Of a stretch of 5,987 nt of DNA, positions 1-4,795 are shown one piece after another (the first letter of the stretch is position 1; each line of letters begins with the position of its first letter). Origin of the DNA: Desulfarculaceae bacterium (GTDB lineage: Bacteria > Desulfobacterota > Desulfobacteria > Desulfobacterales > Desulfobacteraceae); the NCBI GenBank assembly GCA_021737205.1, contig JAIPEK010000149.1, forward strand, positions 1 through 5,987, in the 5' to 3' direction. Position numbers and translations under genes: made by a program. Below the pieces are notes generated by a model that searched no databases, was not told where the DNA came from, and worked only from the letters and a program-made list of their open reading frames with translations.

Positions 1-1
1 G

Positions 2-1039
2 TACACGATCATGGGAAGTGTCCGGGGCGGCCTAGCCATGGCCACCATCGGGGCCTGCACCGCCTTCGGCGCCATCTGCGGGTCCACTACGGCCACCGCC
101 GCCACCATGGGCACCATCGGGCTGCCTGAGATGCAGAGATACAATTACGGCAACCGCATTGCCACGGGCAGCGTGGCTGCAGGCGGAGGGATCGGCATCC
201 TGATGCCGCCCAGCGTGGTGTTGATCATCTACGGTATTCTGACCCAGCTTTCCATCGGAGAGCTTTTCATTGCCGGGATAATTCCCGCCTTTCTTGTGGC
301 CGGCCTGTTTATCCTGGCCATCATGGCTTACTGTACCATGTATCCTTCGGAAGGGAGAAAAGGGGAAAAATTCACCCTCCGTCAGAAAGGGGTTGCCATT
401 CTCGAGATCTGGGAAACCATTCTTGTGTTTTTTCTTGTGATGGGAGGGCTCTTTTTCGGATTTTTCACTCCCACCAAGGCCGGCGCCGTAGGGTCCTGTT
501 CCCTTCTGATCATTGCCCTTGTCCAGCGGAAACTTTCGTTCAAAAATCTGCTGAATGCCGTGTATGACACCTTGAAGACGTCCTGCATGGTGATCATGCT
601 GGTGGCCGGGGCCACCATTTTCGGACGGTTTCTGGCACTGACGAGGATCCCCATGGAAAGCGCCGAGTTTGTGGCAGGACTGGCACTGCCCGGATGGGCC
701 ATAATGGGGGTCATCTGCCTGATTTATCTGGTGGGCGGATGCTTTATCGATGCACTGGCCCTCATTACCCTGACCATTCCCATATTCTATCCCATTGTCA
801 GCAATCTGGGGTATGACCTGGTGTGGTTCGGGGTGATCATCGTCCTGATCACCCAGATGGGGATCATCACCCCGCCTGTTGGGGTCAATGCCTACATTGT
901 CAAGGGAATCGCAAAAGACATTCCGTTAGAAGAGATATTCATCGGGATCATTCCGTTTCTGCTCGCGCTGATTGTAGCTGTGGCACTGTTGATCGCCTTT
1001 CCTTCCATTGCCACGTTTCTGCCTGATCTGATCGGATAG
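2..1039 (+). CDS. TRAP transporter large permease, DctM family (5' truncated by window edge)
   Basis: This is the large membrane subunit of a tripartite ATP-independent periplasmic (TRAP) transporter. It sits in the inner membrane and uses an ion gradient to import organic acids delivered by a periplasmic binding protein. The frame is open from base 2, before the first ATG at 11, so the true start is off the left edge; about 345 residues remain of the roughly 425-440 usual for the family. Family signatures are clear: a segment ending GSTTATAATMGTIGLPEM near residues 27-44 from the edge, then GSVAAGGGIGILMPPS, and near the C-terminus TQMGIITPPVGVNAYIVKG. The rest is a series of hydrophobic membrane segments. 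Substrate cannot be read from the permease; carboxylates are usual. The small permease and binding protein are presumably upstream, outside the window. No convincing terminator follows the stop. The family call is secure; the substrate is unknown. Confidence 0.95.
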   Translation, partial: YTIMGSVRGGLAMATIGACTAFGAICGSTTATAATMGTIGLPEMQRYNYGNRIATGSVAAGGGIGILMPPSVVLIIYGILTQLSIGELFIAGIIPAFLVAGLFILAIMAYCTMYPSEGRKGEKFTLRQKGVAILEIWETILVFFLVMGGLFFGFFTPTKAGAVGSCSLLIIALVQRKLSFKNLLNAVYDTLKTSCMVIMLVAGATIFGRFLALTRIPMESAEFVAGLALPGWAIMGVICLIYLVGGCFIDALALITLTIPIFYPIVSNLGYDLVWFGVIIVLITQMGIITPPVGVNAYIVKGIAKDIPLEEIFIGIIPFLLALIVAVALLIAFPSIATFLPDLIG

Positions 1040-1076
1040 GCGGCAGGCGGGAAACGGGAGAAGGAAAATAAAATGA

Positions 1077-1105
1077 TTGACTTTTACCGGAGAAAAAAAT
1101 ACATT
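1077..1105 (+). promoter_or_regulatory. Candidate sigma70-type promoter for the DUF2080-GNAT unit
   Basis: TTGACT at 1077-1082 (5 of 6 to the -35 consensus) is followed after 17 bases by TACATT at 1100-1105 (4 of 6 to the -10 consensus). Transcription would start near 1112, about 40 bases before the DUF2080 start codon. The spacer contains an A-run. This is a consensus match by eye only. Its place between the permease stop and the next gene fits an independent transcript for the two small genes. Confidence 0.4.
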
Positions 1106-1151
1106 GTAGCTAATATTTAACCATGAATCTGATAATCTTGCTGGAAAAAAA

Positions 1152-1340
1152 ATGAAAAAATCAAATTCAAACTCTGGAAAACCGCCTGCTACCGAGGAGA
1201 GGCAGTACCAGAAAGTCAAGTTCGAGATATACGGGGAAGAGATGGTGGAGAAGGTTGTAAAATCCAGCGGGAACAGCGGCAGGATATACCTTCCGCCGAA
1301 CTGGGTCGGGCATACCGTGAAAATCGTTAAAATAGACTGA
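1152..1340 (+). CDS. DUF2080-family small protein (transposon-associated family)
   Basis: A 62-residue protein resembling DUF2080 (PF09853), a family known mainly from archaea and often annotated as transposon-encoded; its function is unknown. The first 20 or so residues are polar and probably flexible. From about residue 23 the family core runs VKFEIYGEEMVEKVVK, then SGNSGRIYLPPNWVGHTVKI to the end. That second part (GNSxxIxLPxxWxGxxVKI) looks like the DNA-binding beta-hairpin of the AbrB/MazE fold, which suggests, but does not prove, a small dimeric DNA binder. The ATG at 1152 has only a weak GGA-type ribosome site (about 1143-1145). No transposase or terminal repeats lie nearby. The gene ends 7-13 bases before the next one, so the two are probably cotranscribed. 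By eye its composition is more A/T-rich than the AOR genes downstream, which is compatible with acquisition. The family call is fairly secure; the function is inferred. Confidence 0.75.
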   Translation: MKKSNSNSGKPPATEERQYQKVKFEIYGEEMVEKVVKSSGNSGRIYLPPNWVGHTVKIVKID

Positions 1341-1343
1341 GAC

Positions 1344-1347
1344 GAGG
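1344..1347 (+). promoter_or_regulatory. Ribosome binding site that decides the GNAT start
   Basis: GAGG at 1344-1347 directly abuts the TTG at 1348, leaving no spacing, but lies 6 bases before a second in-frame TTG at 1354. Normal Shine-Dalgarno spacing therefore favours 1354 as the real start, two codons shorter than the longest reading. Confidence 0.45.
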
Positions 1348-1791
1348 TTGAAATTGGAAACAAGGGTATTCATAAGGCCACTCAAAGAATCGGACTCTGA
1401 AGCGATACAGCAGATCAACCGCTCCATCACCAACCAGGAGGACAGCAGGGAAATCGAGAAAATACTGGAGCAGGAAATCCAGAACAATGAGGATGCCTGT
1501 TTTGTGGCCGAGATCGATGACAGCGTGGTCGGATATATGATCAGCCGGGTGATCCATGCCGGATTCGGCCTTGAAAAGAGTGCATGGATCATATCTTTCG
1601 GTGTACATCCGGACCACATGGACCGGGGGATCGGAAAAATGCTTGCCGAAAAAGTATTTGAAAAGTACAGGGAAGTCGGGATCAAGCATATCTATACATC
1701 GGTTCTGTGGGATTCGCTCGACATTCTCTCGTACTTTAAATCCCTGGGATTTGAAAGAAGCAATTTCATTAATATCCGAAAGACATTGTAG
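1348..1791 (+). CDS. GNAT-family N-acetyltransferase
   Basis: A predicted acetyl-CoA-dependent acetyltransferase of about 145 residues, a normal length for a single GNAT domain in the cytoplasm. Numbering from the first TTG, beta strands and helix 1 start at FIRPLKESDSEAI (8-20), and the strand CFVAEIDDSVVGYMIS (51-66) precedes motif A. Motif A is FGVHPDHMDRGIGKML (84-99), containing the pyrophosphate-binding turn RGIG. The first position of the usual Q/R-x-x-G-x-G/A signature is Met here. Motif B is represented by ILSYFKSLGFE (126-136). There is no ATG; the start is TTG at 1348 or, by ribosome-site spacing, 1354. It lies just after the DUF2080 gene and probably shares its transcript. The acceptor could be a small molecule, a protein N-terminus or lysine, or a charged tRNA as in GNAT toxins; the sequence does not say. 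The fold is secure; the substrate is unknown. Confidence 0.9.
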   Translation: MKLETRVFIRPLKESDSEAIQQINRSITNQEDSREIEKILEQEIQNNEDACFVAEIDDSVVGYMISRVIHAGFGLEKSAWIISFGVHPDHMDRGIGKMLAEKVFEKYREVGIKHIYTSVLWDSLDILSYFKSLGFERSNFINIRKTL

Positions 1792-1812
1792 CTTTTTTAA
1801 TAACCCCCATGA

Positions 1813-1825
1813 TGATGCAGCATCA
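1813..1825. repeat. Short perfect dyad TGATGC-A-GCATCA
   Basis: A 13-base palindrome with 6-base arms around a single central A, 21 bases after the GNAT stop. It has the size of a half-site pair for a dimeric regulator, but a dyad this short can arise by chance and no promoter is recognisable beside it. Confidence 0.3.
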
Positions 1826-1844
1826 CAACGAATGATGAAAGATC

Positions 1845-1904
1845 ACCATGAAGAGCATGAAGTTCATGAAGGTTTTACTTCAGTTCCTTCAAGGCCTTCA
1901 TGGT
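1845..1904. repeat. Nonamer inverted array forming a 27-nt-arm hairpin
   Basis: The left arm (1845-1871) has three copies of ATGAAG spaced exactly 9 bases apart (1848, 1857, 1866). The right arm (1878-1904) has three copies of CTTCA, also 9 bases apart (1878, 1887, 1896). The arms pair at 20 of 27 positions, including the outermost 9, around a 6-base loop at 1872-1877. A run of A, not T, follows on the + strand and no T-run follows on the other strand, so it is not a typical intrinsic terminator. It resembles a dispersed palindromic (REP/MITE-like) intergenic repeat. The copy number in the genome cannot be seen here. Confidence 0.75.
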
Positions 1905-1947
1905 AAAAAATGTTGTTCTTTCATATAAAAACCTGGATGAGGGAGCT
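1905..1947 (+). promoter_or_regulatory. A/T-rich leader with a possible -10 box before the AOR operon
   Basis: This is the likely place for the AOR-operon promoter, because the preceding hairpin and GNAT stop separate it from upstream genes. TATAAA at 1924-1929 could serve as a -10 box. The hexamer 17 bases upstream (TGGTAA, 1901-1906) matches the -35 consensus at only 3 of 6 positions and overlaps the hairpin end. No sigma54-type element was found. Weak evidence. Confidence 0.2.
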
Positions 1948-1975
1948 TCTTGTCTCTTGTTTCAAGTCTCTTGTA
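1948..1975. repeat. Heptamer tandem repeat (TCTTGTC type, four units)
   Basis: Four consecutive 7-base units read TCTTGTC, TCTTGTT, TCAAGTC and TCTTGTA. The third unit swaps TT for AA, creating a CTTG-TTT-CAAG mini-hairpin at 1956-1966. The array ends directly against the strong ribosome site of the zinc-ribbon gene, so it would lie in the 5' leader of the AOR transcript. Confidence 0.6.
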
Positions 1976-1976
1976 A

Positions 1977-1982
1977 AGGAGG
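1977..1982 (+). promoter_or_regulatory. Strong Shine-Dalgarno AGGAGG
   Basis: A perfect AGGAGG lies 6 bases before the ATG at 1989. It is the strongest ribosome site in the window, and it shows that the 77-residue zinc-ribbon frame is a real translated gene and probably the first gene of the AOR operon. Confidence 0.8.
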
Positions 1983-1988
1983 GTTGCC

Positions 1989-2222
1989 ATGTCGGAATCC
2001 GGCTCAAACGGCGTCAAAGACAGAACCACGGGTCAGTTCAGATGTCTTTACTGTTTCACCCGTGTGAAACCGCCCAGGGGGGCGGAGACGTTCACCTGCG
2101 AAAACTGCGGTTATGCCTGGAGAATCTGGTGGTTCAGCCCGACCGAACCCCGCATCCGGGGGCCGGTGTGGGATCAGCACGAGAAACTCTCCAGAGAGAA
2201 AATGAAAAAACAGGGAGATTAG
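1989..2222 (+). CDS. Small zinc-ribbon protein heading the AOR operon
   Basis: A 77-residue soluble protein that I do not recognise as a named family. It carries two CxxC knuckles, C19-x2-C22 (CLYC) and C37-x2-C40 (CENC), 14 residues apart, the pattern of a rubredoxin-like or zinc-ribbon metal site. An aromatic stretch (YAWRIWWF, about 42-49) and a charged tail follow. There is no signal peptide or membrane segment. Translation is well supported by a perfect AGGAGG 6 bases before ATG. The stop is 3 bases before the AOR start, and the AOR ribosome site lies inside this gene's last codons, so the two are almost certainly cotranslated. That tight link suggests a role tied to the tungsten enzyme, such as cofactor insertion, assembly, a small redox partner or regulation; this is inference. 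Iron instead of zinc in the site is possible. Confidence is high that it is a gene, low on role. Confidence 0.85.
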   Translation: MSESGSNGVKDRTTGQFRCLYCFTRVKPPRGAETFTCENCGYAWRIWWFSPTEPRIRGPVWDQHEKLSREKMKKQGD

Positions 2223-2225
2223 GCC

Positions 2226-4118
2226 ATGGCTCTATCCAGGAAGATCGCGTATATCAACCTGACCACGGGAGAGATCCGCACGGAGACGATTTCCAAGGAA
2301 TTGCGAAAACAATACATCGGCGGCAGGGGACTTGATATTTATCTTCTTTACAGGAACACGGAGAAAGGGGTGGATCCGCTGGGGCCCGGCAATGCAGCCA
2401 TCGTAAGCGCCGGTCTTCTGACCGGCACCCTGGCATCCGCGTCCGCCAGGACCCATGTGGCGGCGAAATCCCCGTTGACCGGGTATGTGGGCTCGGCCAA
2501 CATCGGCGGGTTCTTCGGCCCGGAGATGCGGCTTGCCGGCTTCGATCACCTGGTGATCACGGGAAAGGCGGAAAAGCCGGTATACCTGTACTTGACGAAC
2601 GACAGCATTGAAATCCGCCCTGCGGAACATCTGTGGGGAACGGATACAAGAACCGTACAGCAGATGATCGTGGACGAACTCGGCGACGACGATGTCAAGA
2701 CCCTGTGCATCGGCCGGGCCGGGGAAAACCTGGTGAAATACGCCTGCATCCGGACCTCCATCAAAAACTCGGCCGGAAGAACCGGCATAGGGGCCGTATG
2801 GGGATCAAAGAACCTGAAAGCCGTGGCCGCCAAGGGCACCCTTGATATCAAACTCCATGATCCGCTCATGGCCCTGGAATACAACAGGAAAATCATCGAC
2901 CAGGTGACGTCGGCCAAAGTGTCCAAAACCATGCAGAAGCTGGGTACGCCGTTTATCTGGGGAGTGACCAACAGTACGGGCCTTGTGAGAACGAGAAATT
3001 TCCAGTCCAACCAGCTCTCCGACGCCGACGATATCGAGCCCGAATCCATTGAAGAGGATATCGTCGGGACCGCCGGATGTTTCGGCTGCCAGGTCCACTG
3101 CCGGGGAAAGTACGTGATCCGGGAGGGAAAATACAAGGGCATTTATGACGAAGGCCCGGAATATACATCACTGGGCGCATTCGGGGCGGAAGTCGGATGC
3201 CGCAGCAAGACCACCGTGCTGACCGGAAATCACCTGGTAAATTACTACGGCCTGGACAACCTGGAGACCGGCAGCATGATGGCCTGGGCCATGGAACTTT
3301 TCGAGAAGGGTATCCTCACCAGAGAAGACACCGGCGGTATGGATCTGACCTGGGGAAACGACGAGGCCGTGATCGAGCTGATCCATAAAATCGCCAACCG
3401 GGAAGGCATCGGGGATATACTTGCGGATGCCCCGCTGGAGGCGGCCCGGCGGATCGGAAAGGATTCGCTCCGATACCTGGTTCACGTCAAGGGTATGAGC
3501 AACCTGCATTCGGACGAGCGGCCGACCCCGGCCCTTGCCCTCAACGTGGCGGTCTCCTCCAGAGGGTCGGATCACCTCAGGGGCAGGCCGGCCATTGATC
3601 TGTATCACCTGCCGGAACCGTTCCTGAGGAAGGTGTACTCGAACCCGATTCCGTATGACGGCCCCCTGACGTCGGACTACCGGGATTACGAGGGAAAACC
3701 CTGGCAGGTGCTGTGGCAGGAGCACTGCTATGAGGCGGTGGACTGTCTCGGAATCTGCAAGTACCATACGGTTTTCCTGGGGCCGAACATGCCGTGTTTC
3801 CAGGAGTGGCCCGAACTGATCCGGGTGAATACCGGACTTTCGTTTACCCCTGAAGAGATATGGGAGGTGGCGGAACGGGGGTATACCCTGGAGCGGCTGT
3901 TCAACATCCGGGAGGGGCTGACTCGGAGCGAGGACACCCTTTCGGACCGGTATTTTGACGAACCTGTGCCCGAGGGCCTGCCCGTGGTCCGGGGCCGCTG
4001 TATCGACCGCGAAAAATTTCGGCTCATGCTGGATGAATACTACCGGCTGCGCGGCTGGGATGAAAACGGGGTGCCCACGCCGGAAAAACTGAAAGAGCTG
4101 GGCCTTGATACAATATAA
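2226..4118 (+). CDS. Tungsten-bis-pterin aldehyde oxidoreductase, AOR-family catalytic subunit (AorB-like)
   Basis: The catalytic subunit of an AOR-family enzyme, expected to interconvert aldehydes and carboxylates at a tungsten (or molybdenum) bis-pterin site in the cytoplasm. At 630 residues it is full length. Visible landmarks are the N-terminal GGRGLDIYLLY (32-42), the pterin-contacting region KSPLTGYVGSANIGGFFGPE (81-100), the cluster motif C285-x2-C288-x3-C292, GPEY with E312, SSRGSDHLRG with H450, and D506-CLGI-C511. Spacing closely parallels Pyrococcus furiosus AOR (cluster C288/C291/C295/C494, active-site E313 and H448), so all key residues appear present. ATG at 2226 is preceded by AGGGAGA (2212-2218). 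It does not resemble BamB, the benzoyl-CoA reductase subunit of this superfamily, whose cluster and pocket regions read differently. In place of the canonical segment before the active-site His (typically GLELPAYDPRG-like), it has GMSNLHSDERPTPALALN (423-440), marking a separate clade with a different pocket. The family is certain; the substrate is unknown. Confidence 0.95.
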   Translation: MALSRKIAYINLTTGEIRTETISKELRKQYIGGRGLDIYLLYRNTEKGVDPLGPGNAAIVSAGLLTGTLASASARTHVAAKSPLTGYVGSANIGGFFGPEMRLAGFDHLVITGKAEKPVYLYLTNDSIEIRPAEHLWGTDTRTVQQMIVDELGDDDVKTLCIGRAGENLVKYACIRTSIKNSAGRTGIGAVWGSKNLKAVAAKGTLDIKLHDPLMALEYNRKIIDQVTSAKVSKTMQKLGTPFIWGVTNSTGLVRTRNFQSNQLSDADDIEPESIEEDIVGTAGCFGCQVHCRGKYVIREGKYKGIYDEGPEYTSLGAFGAEVGCRSKTTVLTGNHLVNYYGLDNLETGSMMAWAMELFEKGILTREDTGGMDLTWGNDEAVIELIHKIANREGIGDILADAPLEAARRIGKDSLRYLVHVKGMSNLHSDERPTPALALNVAVSSRGSDHLRGRPAIDLYHLPEPFLRKVYSNPIPYDGPLTSDYRDYEGKPWQVLWQEHCYEAVDCLGICKYHTVFLGPNMPCFQEWPELIRVNTGLSFTPEEIWEVAERGYTLERLFNIREGLTRSEDTLSDRYFDEPVPEGLPVVRGRCIDREKFRLMLDEYYRLRGWDENGVPTPEKLKELGLDTI

Positions 4119-4133
4119 ACCAGGGAGTATCCA

Positions 4134-4619
4134 ATGGAAAAAGTACTTGTGATCGACCCGGAGATCTGCACGGGCTGCAGAATATGCGAACAGGTATGCT
4201 CGGTGGTGAACGAGAACGTGGTGAATCCGTACCGGGCCAGGATAAAAGTAATGCGTTGGGAAACACAAGGTGTTGTAGTCCCCATGGCCTGCCAGCAGTG
4301 TGATACGCCCATGTGCAGGGAAGTCTGTCCGGTGAACGCCCTGGAAAAAAATCCGGATACGGGCGTTGTGACCGTGAATTACGACCGGTGCATCGGATGC
4401 AGGATGTGTGTCGCAGCCTGCCCGTTCGGCCTGATGATGTACGATTTTGTGGACAAAAAGGTGATCAAGTGCGAACAGTGCCAAGGGGATCCCCAGTGCG
4501 TCCGGTTCTGCGACGCCGGCGCCCTCCGGTTTGAAGACAAACAGAAAAACGGGAGCGCGGCAAGGAAAAAGCAGGGGAAAAAACTGAAAGCGGCACTGTC
4601 CGGAAGAGACCAACCGTAA
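4134..4619 (+). CDS. Four-cluster [4Fe-4S] ferredoxin subunit (AorA/HycB-like)
   Basis: The electron-transfer subunit partnering the AOR catalytic protein. All 16 cysteines sort into four groups: C12/15/18/22, C53/56/61/65, C86/89/92/96 and C113/116/122/126. This is the arrangement of the polyferredoxin subunits of the DmsB/HycB/AorA type and predicts four [4Fe-4S] clusters in a chain. There is no Tat or Sec signal, so it is cytoplasmic. ATG at 4134 follows AGGGAG (4122-4127), 15 bases after the AOR stop, so the genes are cotranscribed. In Aromatoleum the equivalent AorA links the W subunit to the FAD subunit and can polymerise into a filament. Here the last 25 or so residues form a strongly basic, Lys/Arg-rich tail without cysteines, possibly used for contacts between subunits. 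Family and cluster count are secure; the partnership is inferred from order. Confidence 0.93.
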   Translation: MEKVLVIDPEICTGCRICEQVCSVVNENVVNPYRARIKVMRWETQGVVVPMACQQCDTPMCREVCPVNALEKNPDTGVVTVNYDRCIGCRMCVAACPFGLMMYDFVDKKVIKCEQCQGDPQCVRFCDAGALRFEDKQKNGSAARKKQGKKLKAALSGRDQP

Positions 4620-4627
4620 AAAAAGAG

Positions 4628-4781
4628 GTAACCGTTCACGGTTGTCGGTTCACAGTTCACGGTTTTTTCAATGAACTGTGCAATGATTGAAGCCTTTTAG
4701 ATATTGACTTCAAGTCTTGAATTAATCTGATCTTTGTTTTTTTCGGCCGTGAACCGATAACTGTAAACCGTAAACGGGTAC
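4628..4781. repeat. Inverted heptamer arrays flanking an 80-bp core
   Basis: The left array (4634-4661) reads GTTCACG, GTTGTCG, GTTCACA, GTTCACG. The right array (4748-4775) reads CGTGAAC, CGATAAC, TGTAAAC, CGTAAAC, the reverse complement type. Taken as 37-base arms, 4628-4664 and 4745-4781 pair at 27 of 37 positions around an 80-base A/T-rich core. Inside, CACAGTTCA (4651-4659) pairs perfectly with TGAACTGTG (4672-4680), giving an alternative 9-bp stem, and 4706-4716 holds a small near-palindrome. The whole has the look of a non-coding MITE-like or REP-like element lodged between two operon genes. No coding potential is visible in it. It could also attenuate transcription into the FAD gene. 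Confidence 0.7.
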
Positions 4782-4795
4782 AAAAAGAGAAATTC

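Noticed and set aside
831..854. Perfect 9-bp stem (GGGTGATCA / TGATCACCC) with 6-base loop inside the permease gene
   Set aside because: It is explained by repeated Ile, Val, Leu and Thr codons in a membrane segment, and it sits mid-gene without a T-run. Probably chance.
1018..1047. Possible terminator after the permease stop
   Set aside because: Only a 5-bp GCCTG/CAGGC stem with a long loop and no following T-run; too weak to call.
1073..1120. Tiny open frame (15 codons) with a GGAGAAGG-like ribosome site after the permease
   Set aside because: Too short to support as a gene and overlaps the candidate promoter at 1077-1105. A leader peptide is possible but there is no further evidence.
1152..1340. 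A complete insertion sequence around the DUF2080 gene
   Set aside because: No transposase frame, terminal inverted repeats or target duplications are visible near it; only the family's reputation suggests mobility.
1905..1929. sigma54-type promoter upstream of the AOR operon
   Set aside because: No GG-N10-GC pair with the right flanks is present in the A/T-rich stretch.
2226..4118. Assignment of the catalytic gene as BamB of a class II benzoyl-CoA reductase
   Set aside because: The motif regions around the cluster and pocket do not read like BamB, the expected BamC-I genes are not visible, and the partner set is AorABC-like.
3168..4613. Long open frame of 481 codons on the minus strand opposite the AOR 3' half and the ferredoxin
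   Set aside because: Its translation is low-complexity, rich in His, Pro, Arg and Phe, with no recognisable domain, and the opposite strand encodes two unmistakable proteins with intact motifs. It is a shadow of codon use on the + strand.
4620..4795. CRISPR array in the gap before the FAD gene
   Set aside because: Units are only 7 bases, degenerate and contiguous, with no unique spacers. They form inverted arrays, not direct repeats with spacers.
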